Assembly: GCF_000420765.1 (NCBI RefSeq)
Contig: NZ_ATVO01000003.1
Location: forward strand, 124,001 to 188,000
DNA: 64,000 bases
Direction: 5' to 3'
From: Sandarakinorhabdus limnophila DSM 17366
Lineage (GTDB): Bacteria > Pseudomonadota > Alphaproteobacteria > Sphingomonadales > Sphingomonadaceae
The stretch's first letter is position 1; every line of letters starts with the position of its first letter. The translations under genes and the position numbers were made by a program. Of the stretch, positions 27,315 to 36,065 are shown one piece after another. The notes below the pieces were generated by a model. That model worked only from the letters and a program-made list of their open reading frames with translations. It was not told the DNA's origin and searched no databases.

Positions 27315-28414
27315 CAGACATTCCCTTGTGTTGCTTGATTTTTCAAATTCGCGAAGCGTTCGATCTGATCAAGGGTAATGCGACGGGCGTCACCGCCGCT
27401 TGCTGTGGACTGGTGCCATTCAACTATCCACTCCAAAGCCTGAGCGAGACGCAATGTAGGCTGCCAACCGAGCATGATCCGCGCCTTGGCGCAATCCAAC
27501 TTCAGCAGATGAGCTTCATGTGGGATTTCGCCGTCAAACTGCTGCCATTGACCGGGCACGCCCCATAAATTTGCAAGCTTCTCCACGATCCAGGCCACCG
27601 ACTGGGTATCATCTTCGCCGGGACCAAAATTCCAAGCCTCAGCGAAGTGTGAGTCGCCTTTAATTAATCGCTCTGCGATGTCAAGATAAGCAAACACTGC
27701 TTCCAGCACGTGTTGCCACGGCCGCACTGAACGCGGCGATCGTATCATCGGGGTCTCGCCGGCCAAGAAAGCGCGGATAAGGTCGGGCACCAAGCGGTCG
27801 GTCGCCCAATCGCCGCCACCTATTACGTTGCCGGCACGCACCGATGCCAAGCCAGTGCCGCCTTTAGCCAGCCCGACTGCCGGAAAAAAGCTGTCGCGAT
27901 AGCTCGCGATTACTAGTTCGGCCGCCCCCTTGCTTGCGCTGTACGGATCATGACCACCCATGGGGTCGTTTTCGCGATAAGGCCACACCCATTCGCGGTT
28001 TTCATAACATTTGTCGGATGTGACCGAAACGATTGCTCGGACCTCACCTTGTCTACGTGCGGCATCCAACACGTGCGCGGTGCCTAGAACGTTGGTAGCG
28101 AACGTTTCAACCGGTTCGACATAGCCATATCTGACAAGCGGTTGAGCAGCGAGGTGAAAGATAACTTGCGGGCAGTAATTGTTCACCACATCGAGCACCA
28201 AAGAGGCGTCTCTCACATCGCCGATAATGTGGGTGATGCCGGTATTGACCCGCGCCTGCTCGAATAAATTCGGCTCGCTGGGCGGAGCCAACGACAGCCC
28301 CGTCACTTGGGCGCCTAGGCGCTGTAAGAGCAAGCAAAGCCAGCCGCCCTTGAACCCGGTGTGGCCAGTAACAAGCACTCTCCGCCCAGCCCAGGACCCA
28401 GTGTCCATCGACAT
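27314..28414 (-). CDS. rfbG: CDP-glucose 4,6-dehydratase
   Basis: The protein has 366 residues. It converts CDP-glucose to CDP-4-keto-6-deoxyglucose. Motifs are [19 protein letters not shown] (NAD site), [23 protein letters not shown] (YxxxK) and [19 protein letters not shown], all typical of RfbG. It is the first gene of the leftward operon, following an AT-rich spacer that probably holds the promoter. Its product feeds rfbH, which starts at its stop codon. Confidence 0.97.
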   Translation of the reverse strand: MSMDTGSWAGRRVLVTGHTGFKGGWLCLLLQRLGAQVTGLSLAPPSEPNLFEQARVNTGITHIIGDVRDASLVLDVVNNYCPQVIFHLAAQPLVRYGYVEPVETFATNVLGTAHVLDAARRQGEVRAIVSVTSDKCYENREWVWPYRENDPMGGHDPYSASKGAAELVIASYRDSFFPAVGLAKGGTGLASVRAGNVIGGGDWATDRLVPDLIRAFLAGETPMIRSPRSVRPWQHVLEAVFAYLDIAERLIKGDSHFAEAWNFGPGEDDTQSVAWIVEKLANLWGVPGQWQQFDGEIPHEAHLLKLDCAKARIMLGWQPTLRLAQALEWIVEWHQSTASGGDARRITLDQIERFANLKNQATQGNV

Positions 28415-28647
28415 TAAACATTACCCCGGATCACTAATGCCGGCGCCGCTTAGCAGCCTAAAATGGCAAGAGCAACATGTTATAATTTTTTTAAATTTGG
28501 GCGGGTCGTTAATAGTTTTGGAGGATTGGATAAAGCAGCCACTGAGAAAATTTATGTTTATTAGGTGTATAATTATCAAGGAGTTTAAATTACGTAAGTT
28601 AAACCAATCGGCAAAACGTCGCACCCCGCAGGTATCAGGCGGCTGGA
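28415..28647. other. AT-rich spacer, probable promoter region of the sugar operon
   Basis: About 230 bases are markedly richer in A+T than the surroundings, with runs such as TTATAATTTTTTTAAATTT and TTTATGTTTATTAGGTGTATAATTA. No credible coding frame is present. The position, directly upstream of rfbG on the minus strand and of the decayed SDR gene on the plus strand, suggests promoter sequences and possibly the scar of a horizontally acquired segment. Exact -35 and -10 boxes are not assigned. Confidence 0.4.
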
Positions 28648-29172
28648 ATGGCCACAGCCGAGGTTTTTCGCGGCATCCTGATTATTGGGGTTCTGGTCCA
28701 ATTGGCGGCGAGCTGGCACGGCGGTCGGCGGCGCTGGGCATGCACCTGCTGCTGTGGAGCCGGGATATGGAGCGCCGATCGCTACTATCTTCCGCGCGGC
28801 CGGCGCAACGGTAAAACTGCGCCAGATCGCCTCGGCCGAACCCGCGCCGTCACGCTTGCAGCCCTCGCCGCAGACGGTTCTGCCGCGCCGATAGATGCGA
28901 CGCCGCTCATGGCAGGTCAGGTGGATGCGGGACCGCCACGGCAGATTGTTGAACCGGCTGAACAGGTGGCGCTGCTGCCTGCCGTCAATCTAGCCGGCCC
29001 GGCGGCGCTTGTGGCAGCGCTGGCCACAAGCGCGGTGGCGCGCGGGCGAGGCCGCATCCTGCTGATCGTACCGGCAGCGGCCTTCCACGCGCTGCCGTAT
29101 GCGCACCTATGCCGCTGCAAGGCCGGGCTGGCCCGTTTCGTTGATGCGCTGCTGCTCCGGCTCAGGCCGTGA
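28648..29172 (+). pseudogene. Decayed short-chain dehydrogenase (SDR), several frameshifts
   Basis: Pieces of one SDR protein appear in all three forward frames in the right order. Frame one begins MATAEVFRGILIIG. A one-base loss near 28690 moves the reading to GSGPIGGELARRSAALGMHLLLWSRD. A second shift gives AAGATVKLRQIASAEPAPS. A third near 28855 gives LAALAADGSAAPIDA and AVNLAGPAALVAALAT. The YxxxK region has degenerated to PYAHLCRCKAGLARF, where a TATGCCGCT..AAGGCC pattern in another frame restores YAA-KAG. The gene stops at 29172 without the usual C-terminal 60 or so residues, two bases from the convergent sulfatase end. It cannot make a functional enzyme. Confidence 0.85.
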
Positions 29173-29173
29173 C

Positions 29174-30616
29174 TTAGGCCGTGATCGTGCCGGCCAGCAA
29201 ATGGTGCAACTGCGCCGGACTGAGATCGCGTGGTTGGCCGGAACCGCTGAGCAGCGTGCCATCGGCGCCAAAGCGCAGCAAAACATAAGGCGTGTCCCGA
29301 TCGCCGCCGGGATCGACCAGGCCGCCAATGCTGGGGCGGTGATCGCCATAGAACAGCAGGATCGCCGGTTTGCGCAGGGCGGCCATCTCGTCCACCAGCC
29401 GGGCCAGAATGGCATCGCCCTTGGCCACCAGCCGCAGATAGGCGGTGGAACGATGGCCGTTGCTGTCGGCCGGCCATGGGCCGTGGTTTTCGATGGTGAC
29501 CGCATGGATGAATGTGGGGCCAGCAGCGTTGCGGGCGCGGTCCATGATCACATCGGCGATGGCGGCATCGGTCACATAACGATGTTCGCCCTTCGTGGGC
29601 ATGCAAAAGCGTTCCGGCCCGACCAGTTCGGCAAAGCCGGCCGCCGGCATGATGAGATCGCGGCTGTAGAAGCCCAGATCGTACGGGTGCACGAACAGGC
29701 TGCGCCAGCCGGCGCGGGCCAGGCGAGCGGGCAGGGCATGGCTGGCTTCGCCCAGGGCGGTGAGGAAGGGATCATAGCGGCGGAAACCCAGCACATCTTC
29801 ATCGCGGCCGAAGATCACGCCATATTCTGTGCGGTTGGTATAGGCGCCAAAGCCCGACACCAGCAGCCGGCCATGGGCCCAGGCATCGCCCCGCGCCGCG
29901 GCGAGGCAGGGCAGGGCCAGCGCCGGATCGCCAAACAGATCGGCCGGATCGGCAAAGCTTTCGCATTGCACCACCACCACCAGTTCGGCGCTGGCTGGCC
30001 CATCCAGCGCTGTCGTGCACGCCGGCGGATTTTCGCTGGCCCGCCAGCGCCACCAATAGAGCAGCAGGCTGGCCAGCAGGCCATGGCGGGCCAGATCGGC
30101 GCGGGCATCGGGCACCACGGCAAGGCCGCGCCACGGCGGCAGCATCAGGCTTATCCGGATCATCAGCAGCGCTGCCACAAGCACGGCCAATCCGGACAGA
30201 TGCGGCAGGATCGCGGCCACGAATTGCCAGGCCAGCAACGCCAGCAGGCCGGCAGCACCGGCCACCAGCGCCGCAAGTTGCCACGTCTGCAAGGCCGAAA
30301 GATAAAATTGCGGGTGACGGAACACGGCGGCCAGCAACGCCAGATCGGAAAACACCAGCGGTTCGCCCAGCATGGCGTTCTTGGCATTGGAAACCAGCGC
30401 CAGCATGGCCACCAGCCCCAGGGCCACCAGTGACGATACCATCGCATTGCCGCTCACCGCCTGCACCAGGCCGGCCGTAGCCAGCACGATCAACAGATGC
30501 AGCCACACGCCGGCAAGGCTGCGCCGGCGCCGCTCGCGCACGAATGCATCTGCGAGCAGCGATGCCGCCAGCAACAGGCCAAAGATCAGGCTAAGGCAGG
30601 GCGAGGTGCGACCCAT
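29174..30616 (-). CDS. LTA-synthase-like membrane sulfatase/phosphoglycerol transferase
   Basis: The protein has 480 residues from ATG 30616 (ATG 30628 possible). Several N-terminal membrane spans (about 1-170) are followed by an alkaline-phosphatase-fold domain: VVVVQCESFADP, FGAYTNRTEYGVIFG with the probable Thr nucleophile, FVHPYDLGFYSRDL, TIENHGPW and LFYGDHRPSIGG. This matches the LtaS/OpgB/EptA superfamily, which transfers phosphoglycerol or phosphoethanolamine to glycans. It appears intact although the genes on both sides (SDR, kpsS) are broken. It is divergent from kpsS and probably decorated or processed the same capsule. Confidence 0.82.
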   Translation of the reverse strand: MGRTSPCLSLIFGLLLAASLLADAFVRERRRRSLAGVWLHLLIVLATAGLVQAVSGNAMVSSLVALGLVAMLALVSNAKNAMLGEPLVFSDLALLAAVFRHPQFYLSALQTWQLAALVAGAAGLLALLAWQFVAAILPHLSGLAVLVAALLMIRISLMLPPWRGLAVVPDARADLARHGLLASLLLYWWRWRASENPPACTTALDGPASAELVVVVQCESFADPADLFGDPALALPCLAAARGDAWAHGRLLVSGFGAYTNRTEYGVIFGRDEDVLGFRRYDPFLTALGEASHALPARLARAGWRSLFVHPYDLGFYSRDLIMPAAGFAELVGPERFCMPTKGEHRYVTDAAIADVIMDRARNAAGPTFIHAVTIENHGPWPADSNGHRSTAYLRLVAKGDAILARLVDEMAALRKPAILLFYGDHRPSIGGLVDPGGDRDTPYVLLRFGADGTLLSGSGQPRDLSPAQLHHLLAGTITA

Positions 30617-30886
30617 CGTGTCTTTCATATGGAGATTGCTGGGGCGCAACCGTGCAACGCTGGCTCTATAGCGGGGGATTACGGGCCTGTCATTATGCCT
30701 GTGTTCATCCACGCCGGGCAAAAGGAACCGGGTTTGGGTTGGACGAAAGCGGGCGGTTCCTGGAATGATGGGCGGGGCAACAGGCATGGCCATGATCAGC
30801 GCGCACCAACGTGAGCGGCTGGCCTGTCGATAGGAACCATCATCTGCCTGTATGGCCTCTGGCTCAGCTGAGCGGGACCGCCCTTG

Positions 30887-32157
30887 ATGCCTGACATGAC
30901 CAGCCCAGCGCCCGGCGAAGCAATGAGCCCGTCGCTGTTGGCCGCGCCGCGCAGCGTGCTGTTGCTGCAGGGCCTGATGGGGCCTTTGTTCTGCCGCCTG
31001 GGCCAGGGCCTGATCCGCGCCGGCCACCGCGTGCACAAGGTGAACTTCAACAGTGGTGATCGGGCTTATTGGCGCCTGCCCGGCGGCATCGATTATTGCG
31101 GCACCAAGGAAGATTGGCCCGATGCGCTGCGTGGCCTGATCCGCCAACATGCGGTGACCGATGTGATGCTGTTCGGCGATTGCCGCGATTATCACATGGT
31201 CGCCCGCGATGTGTGCCGCGAACTGGGCGTGCGCGTGCATGTGTTCGAAGAAGGCTATGTTCGGCCCGATTGGGTAACGATGGAAGAAGGCGGCGTGAAC
31301 GGCCACTCCAGCCTACCGCGCGATCCCGAATATTACCGCCGCACCGCTGCGCTGTTGCCGCCGGTGCCGCCGCACAGCAGGGTCAGCTCCTCCTTCCGCC
31401 GCCGCGCGTTGCAAGGCCTGGCCTATAATGCCGCCGACTTGTTCAGCCGCTGGCATTATCCGCATTAGGACAATCACCGCCTCTGGCTTCCGCTGGTGGA
31501 AGGCATGGGCTGGGCCCGCAAATTGTGGCGCAAGCGCGAACGCGAAGCGGCCGGGCAGGCGCTGATCACCCGGCTGGAACAATCAGCCGCACCGTATTTC
31601 CTTTTCCGCTCCAGCTGGACAGCGATGCCCAGATCCGCATCCATTCCCCCTTCGTGGGCATTGCCGATGCGATGAAAACGGTGATCCAGTCCTTCGCCGC
31701 CCATGCCCCGGCCGGTGTGCGGCTGGTGGTGAAGGAACATCCACTCGATAACGGCGTGCGCAATTGGGAACAGGTCGCGGCCGATATCGCCACCAAGTTC
31801 AAGGTGGCCGACAGGGTGGATTATCTGGTGGGCGGCGACATTGGAGCCATCAGCGCCGGCTCGCGCGGCATGGTGACGATCAACAGCACGACCGGCACGC
31901 TGGGCTTGGCCATGGGCCTGCCGGTGGCGGTGCTGGGCGATGCCATCTACGACATGGCGGATATCACCTTCCAGGGTGGGATTGGCGCCTTCTGGCAGCA
32001 CCCGACGCCGCCGGATGCCGAAACCTTCGCCGCCTGGCGCCGCTTGCTGATCGAACGCTGCCTGATCCCCGGCGGCTTCTTCTCCCCTGAGGCGCTCGAT
32101 AAGGTGGTGAGCCACGCCATCGCCCGCTTCGAAGGCCACCCGCTGGCGCCCGAATGA
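30887..32157 (+). pseudogene. kpsS: Broken capsule polysaccharide transferase gene (KpsS-like)
   Basis: The first part encodes LLLQGLMGPLFCRLGQGLIRAGH, NFNSGDRAYW, DVMLFGDCRDYHMVARDVC and VFEEGYVRPDWVTMEEGGVNGHS, typical of KpsS-type Kdo transferases. An in-frame TAG at 31466-31468 interrupts it, while the same frame continues sensibly (DNHRLWLPLVEGMGWARKLW). A one-base loss near 31601-31608 then moves the reading to the next frame (PLQLDSDAQIRIHSPF). From there it runs intact to TGA 32155-32157 with VKEHPL, SAGSRGMVTINSTTGTLGLAMGLPV and GIGAFW. Two independent lesions make it non-functional unless both are sequencing errors. KpsS builds the poly-Kdo linker of group 2/3 type capsules. Confidence 0.85.
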
Positions 32158-32277
32158 TCAGGCCGTATCCTGGTAATGCAGGGTCACGCTGATATGCCGG
32201 TTGCGCGGGCAGTTCACGGGTTGGGCTGATTATTAGGCCGGTTGCGAATGCTGCGACGCTTTGGCAGCGTGCCTGCC

Positions 32278-33102
32278 ATGGATATGACCCGCCTGCGCTC
32301 CCTACTGTACCTGCCCGCCAACCGGCCCAGCGCTATCGCCAAAGCGCGCACCTTGGCCGCCGACGCTGTCATCCTCGATCTTGAAGACGCAGTGCAGCCC
32401 GATGCCAAGGCCGATGCTCGCGCCGCTGCCGTGGCGGCTGCACTGGATGGCGGATGGGGCGATCGGGCACTGTTCTTGCGGGTGAATGGCATTGGCACGC
32501 CTTGGCATGGCGATGATTTGGCCGCAGCCCAGACGCAAGGCTTTGCCGGCATCGTGGTGCCCAAGGTGGACACCGCTGCCGAAGCCACCGACGTGCTGGA
32601 TCGCGCCGGCGGGCGGTCGGTGCTGGCGATGATTGAAACCCCGGCAGGTGTGCTCAATGCTGCCGCCATTGCCGCCACGCCGGGCGTGGCCGGCCTCATT
32701 GCGGGCATGGCCGATCTAGCCAAGGCACTGAATTGTGGCGTTGATGCGAGCCGGACGCCCTTGCTCTATAGTCTGTCCACCATCGTCGTTGCCGCCCGCG
32801 CTGCGGGAATCGCATGCTTTGATGGTGTGTGCACTGAGTATGGCAACGAAGCCGCATTCCGGGCCGAAGCCGGGCAGGGCAAGTTGCTCGGCTTTGACGG
32901 CAAGACGCTAATACATCCCAGCCAGGTCGATCCCGGCAACGCAGTCTTCTCGCCTTCAGCCGACGAGCTGGCGAACGCCCGGGCGATGATTGCCGCATAT
33001 GAGGCCGCTCTTGAGACCGGACGCGGCGTGGCCACACTCGACGGCCAGATGGTGGAAATCCTGCACGTCGAACAGGCACGGCGGCTGCTGGCGCGTACCT
33101 AG
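32278..33102 (+). CDS. CitE/HpcH-family CoA-ester lyase
   Basis: The protein has 274 residues from ATG 32278. It has a TIM-barrel fold with LRSLLYLPANRPSAIAKA, LDLEDAVQPDAK (metal-binding acidic residues), LFLRVNGIGTPWHGDDL, AMIETPAGVLNA and KTLIHPSQVD. Family members cleave malyl-CoA, citramalyl-CoA, beta-methylmalyl-CoA or citryl-CoA to acetyl-CoA plus an oxoacid. It lies about 3 kb from the citryl-CoA-lyase-like gene and from class III CoA transferases. A role in the final carbon-carbon cleavage of the same catabolic route is plausible but unproven. Confidence 0.85.
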   Translation: MDMTRLRSLLYLPANRPSAIAKARTLAADAVILDLEDAVQPDAKADARAAAVAAALDGGWGDRALFLRVNGIGTPWHGDDLAAAQTQGFAGIVVPKVDTAAEATDVLDRAGGRSVLAMIETPAGVLNAAAIAATPGVAGLIAGMADLAKALNCGVDASRTPLLYSLSTIVVAARAAGIACFDGVCTEYGNEAAFRAEAGQGKLLGFDGKTLIHPSQVDPGNAVFSPSADELANARAMIAAYEAALETGRGVATLDGQMVEILHVEQARRLLART

Positions 33103-33297
33103 GCCCTCGCGCCGCACTTTTGGCAAAAGGGCGAGAAGGTGCCTTTGCGCACTGCAGCTGGCATTGTTCATGGCCGCGATGCTGACGTGGCAGAGCCGGG
33201 CTGTCAAACAGCCACCGCCTGGGGATTGCGGCAAAGAAGGGCTTGGCAAAGCGCGTGCGATTGCCTAACCGGCTGAGCGCTCATTCAAATGGGCTGT

Positions 33298-33372
33298 TGG
33301 GGCGTCGCCAAGCGGTAAGGCACCGGTTTTTGGTACCGGCATTCCCAGGTTCGAATCCTGGCGCCCCAGCCA
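33298..33372 (+). tRNA. tRNA-Gln (anticodon TTG)
   Basis: The 75-base gene folds into a full cloverleaf. The acceptor stem is TGGGGCG/CGCCCCA, the D arm is GCC..GGC, and the anticodon stem CCGGT/ACCGG has loop TTTTGGT. The variable region is CATTC, and the T stem CCAGG/CCTGG has loop TTCGAAT. The discriminator is G and CCA is encoded. The anticodon TTG reads CAA glutamine codons. No integrated element or duplicated 3' end was seen beside it. Confidence 0.97.
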
Positions 33373-33823
33373 ACCGATTTCCTTTGAAACATTTGCGCCA
33401 TCTCGCTCGCGCGCCGCTCATCAATGGTGGTGGGTGCCAGCCAACTCATTGTGTCAATTGTCAGACTTTTTGCCATTGCCCGGCTTGGGAGGCGAGGACC
33501 CACCCAATGTTGCCTGCAGGGTCAATACTGGCACGATGGGCACGGCCCCGACTTTTCCGGCCACAGCCTGTTCCGATTAGAGATAAGGTGCGCTCGTCCT
33601 GCGTTCCCCGCCAATCGCCTGCGACCGCCGCGGTACTGGCCAGCAAATCGTGCTGCACCCGCCCGCGCTGATGGGCAGTCGCAGTTTTTTTGACGAAGCC
33701 GTTAAATCCACGCGCCGGTCGCAGAGCCATCTGGTCTGCGCTCCGTCGACTATTTTGCTGCACCCCCACTGGCGCGCGGCTGCCATGCTGGCTATGCGCA
33801 GCGAAATTGCAGGAGGCATCGCC
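33373..33823. other. 451-base region without a convincing gene
   Basis: The region lies between tRNA-Gln and the first MetE-like gene. It probably contains the promoter of the latter. Minus-strand reading near 33461-33540 gives DPAGNIGWVLASQ, which looks like the tail of a VOC-type protein, but no upstream part follows. No IclR-type TTCG-N5-CGAA site was found here. No strong stem-loop was noted. Confidence 0.5.
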
Positions 33824-34960
33824 ATGGCAGACCGTTTTCTCACCACCCACGTCGGCAGCCTGCCGCGCGCCGCCGATCTGCTTGATCAAATCCTCGCTCG
33901 TGAAGAAGGCCAGACGGTTGATGAGGCCGCCCTTGCCAGCCGCATCGAACAGGCCGTGGCCTATGTGGTGGGCAAGCAGGCCGCCGCCGGCATCGACATC
34001 ATTAACGATGGCGAACAGTCCAAGCCCAGCTATGCCACCTATATCAAGGATCGCCTGACCGGCTTCGGCGGCAGCGGGACCTCGTACGTGTTTCAGGACA
34101 TCGAGGATTTCCCCGGTGTGAAGCAGCGCATCTTCGGCGATGAAGGCCGCAAGCACCGCAAGACGCCCGCCTGCAACGCCCTCATAACCGTGAAGGACAT
34201 GGAGGCGGTGAAGCATGATGCCGCCAATCTCAACAAGGCAATTGCGGCCCATCCCGGCCGCCAAGCCTTCATGTCGGCGGCCTCGCCGGGCGTTACCGCG
34301 CTGTTTTTCCGTAATGATTTCTATGCCACCGACGAAGATTACGTGATGGCGCTGGCCGAAGGGCTGCGCCATGAATATGAGGCCATTGTCGGCGCCGGCA
34401 TCATGCTGCAGGTCGATTGCCCCGATCTGGCCATGGGCCGCCACACCCAGTTCCGCGAGCTCGATCTGGGCGGTTTCCGCGACCACATGGAACTGAACAT
34501 CGCGGCGCTGAACCACGCCACCCGTAACATCGCGCCGGAACAGATGCGCATGCACCTGTGCTGGGGCAACTACCCCGGCCCGCACCATTGTGACGTGCCG
34601 CTGCAGGACATCATCGATCTGATCTGGAAGGCGCGCCCACACGCCATCCAGTTTGAAGCGGCCAACCCCCGCCACGCCCATGAGTTCGCCGTGTTCGAGG
34701 CGGTGAAACTGCCCGAGGGCAAGAAGCTGATCCCCGGTGTGGTCGAGTGCCAGAGCCCCTATATCGAACACCCCGAACTCATCGCCCAGCGCATCGCGCG
34801 CTATGCCCACTTGGTCGGGCGGGACAATGTGCAGGCCGGCATCGATTGCGGCTTTTCCATCCACGCCGGATCGGGCGGAGTCGATCCGGACGTGGTGTGG
34901 GCCAAGATGAAGGCGATGAGCGAAGGCGCTGAAATCGCTACGAAGATGTTCTGGGGCTGA
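33824..34960 (+). CDS. MetE-like zinc methyltransferase (copy A), C-terminal-half type
   Basis: The protein has 378 residues. AGGAGG at 33811-33816 is eight bases before ATG 33824. It aligns in layout with the catalytic C-terminal half of cobalamin-independent methionine synthase, in the UROD/MetE superfamily. It has TTHVGSLPR at the start, GIDIINDGEQSKPSY, and the zinc ligands H244-x-C246, E278 and C342 (MHLCWGNY, FEAANPRH, IDCGFS). It lacks the N-terminal MetE domain that binds folylpolyglutamate, so a thiol methyl- or alkyl-transfer with another donor is likely. It faces copy B across a strong stem-loop. The substrate is unknown; proximity suggests the same catabolic route. Confidence 0.85.
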   Translation: MADRFLTTHVGSLPRAADLLDQILAREEGQTVDEAALASRIEQAVAYVVGKQAAAGIDIINDGEQSKPSYATYIKDRLTGFGGSGTSYVFQDIEDFPGVKQRIFGDEGRKHRKTPACNALITVKDMEAVKHDAANLNKAIAAHPGRQAFMSAASPGVTALFFRNDFYATDEDYVMALAEGLRHEYEAIVGAGIMLQVDCPDLAMGRHTQFRELDLGGFRDHMELNIAALNHATRNIAPEQMRMHLCWGNYPGPHHCDVPLQDIIDLIWKARPHAIQFEAANPRHAHEFAVFEAVKLPEGKKLIPGVVECQSPYIEHPELIAQRIARYAHLVGRDNVQAGIDCGFSIHAGSGGVDPDVVWAKMKAMSEGAEIATKMFWG

Positions 34961-34976
34961 GTAAAGGCGGCCTCCG

Positions 34977-35003
34977 GCGTGCAGGGACTCAGTCCCTGCA
35001 CGC
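34977..35003. terminator. Strong stem-loop between the two convergent MetE-like genes
   Basis: GCGTGCAGGGA and TCCCTGCACGC form an 11-bp perfect stem with a five-base loop. A short T-rich stretch follows on the plus strand (GTTGGTTTT). It lies in the 62-base gap between two facing stop codons, so it may terminate transcription from both sides. Confidence 0.75.
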
Positions 35004-35022
35004 GTTGGTTTTCAGGCGGCCC

Positions 35023-36048
35023 TCAGCCACCCATTTCCGCACGGACGATAGCGGCACCGGCGACCATGGCCTGCATCTTCCCGAATGCGGTTTCGCGCGG
35101 GAGATACTTCATGCCGCAATCGGGGGCGACAATCACCTTTGTCGGGTCCACGTGCGGCAGCGCGCGGCGGATGCGAGCGGCGACGGTTTCGGCAGATTCC
35201 ACTTCCGGATCAGACAGATCGATCACGCCCAGGATGATGGTCTTGCCAGCCAGATTGGTGAGAATGCTGGTATCGAGATTTGATTGTGCCGTTTCCAGGC
35301 TGATGCCGTTCACGGTTGACCCGGCCAGCTCGGGCAGGAAGTTGTAGCCTGCCGGCCGCTCGTGGATGATGGCGGCATAGCCGAAGCAGATGTGCAATGC
35401 CGTCTCGCCTTTGATGCCGTCCAGCGCAGCATTCACCGCCTCCAGGCCATATTCGCGGGCCTTGTCGGGCCGAGCCTGCATGTAGGGTTCATCAATCTGC
35501 ACGACGTCGGCCCCGGCGGCGAAAAGATCGCGAATCTCGGCATTTACGGCGGCTGCATAGTCCAGCGCCATCTCGCGCTCGCTGGCATAGAAGTCGTTCT
35601 GGGCCTGCTGCGCCATGGTGAACGGGCCGGGCACGGTGATCTTGATGCGGCGATCGGTGTTGGCGCGCAGGAACTGCACATCGCGCACTTCCACGGCATG
35701 GCGGCGACGGATGCGGCCGGTCACGCGCGGCACCGGGTTGGGGTGGCCCGAGCGATCCAGGGCAGAGCCGGGATTATCCAGATCAACCCCGTCCAGCGCC
35801 GTTGCGAAGCGGTTGGAATAGCTTTCGCGCCGCATCTCGCCATCGGTGATAATGTCCAGCCCGGCGCGCTCCTGGTCGCGGATAGCGATGATCGTCGCAT
35901 CATCCTGGGCCTGGGCCAGATATTCAGGCGCCACCCGCCACAATTCCAACGCCCGCACCCGCGGCGGGAAACGGCCAGCCAGCTTGGCCCGGTCGATCAG
36001 CCAATCTGGCTGCGGATAGCTGCCCACCAATGACGTCGGAAACAGCAT
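35023..36048 (-). CDS. MetE-like zinc methyltransferase (copy B)
   Basis: The protein has 341 residues. Only the catalytic half of MetE is represented: PTSLVGSYPQPDWL, GLDIITDGEMRRESYSNRF, KITVPGPFTM, VVQIDEPYM, and the zinc ligands H219-x-C221 (ALHICFGY), E252 (ISLETAQ) and C311 (APDCGMKYL). It differs clearly from copy A, so the pair is not a recent duplication. The gene follows the citryl-CoA-lyase-like gene after 17 bases and is probably co-transcribed with it from the operator-bearing promoter. The methyl or alkyl donor and acceptor are unknown. Confidence 0.85.
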   Translation of the reverse strand: MLFPTSLVGSYPQPDWLIDRAKLAGRFPPRVRALELWRVAPEYLAQAQDDATIIAIRDQERAGLDIITDGEMRRESYSNRFATALDGVDLDNPGSALDRSGHPNPVPRVTGRIRRRHAVEVRDVQFLRANTDRRIKITVPGPFTMAQQAQNDFYASEREMALDYAAAVNAEIRDLFAAGADVVQIDEPYMQARPDKAREYGLEAVNAALDGIKGETALHICFGYAAIIHERPAGYNFLPELAGSTVNGISLETAQSNLDTSILTNLAGKTIILGVIDLSDPEVESAETVAARIRRALPHVDPTKVIVAPDCGMKYLPRETAFGKMQAMVAGAAIVRAEMGG

Positions 36049-36065
36049 GTTGAAATCTCCCCCGT

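Noticed and set aside
32161-32232. Short minus-strand frame ending VNCPRNRHISVTLHYQDTA
   Set aside because: Bounded by a stop only 24 codons upstream; too short to assign, though it could be the tail of a lost gene next to the broken kpsS.
33298-33372. tRNA-Gln as attachment site for an integrated element
   Set aside because: No integrase follows and no duplicate of the tRNA 3' end was seen; the T4SS operon is about 25 kb away.
33461-33560. Minus-strand tail reading DPAGNIGWVLASQ, similar to the end of VOC proteins
   Set aside because: Only about 20 residues fit, with no preceding domain in any frame; it may be chance or an old remnant and is noted only in the region entry.
33373-33823. Possible SAM, SAH or cobalamin riboswitch before the MetE-like gene
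   Set aside because: No recognisable conserved core or paired elements of these riboswitch classes could be found by eye; an Infernal/Rfam scan would be decisive.
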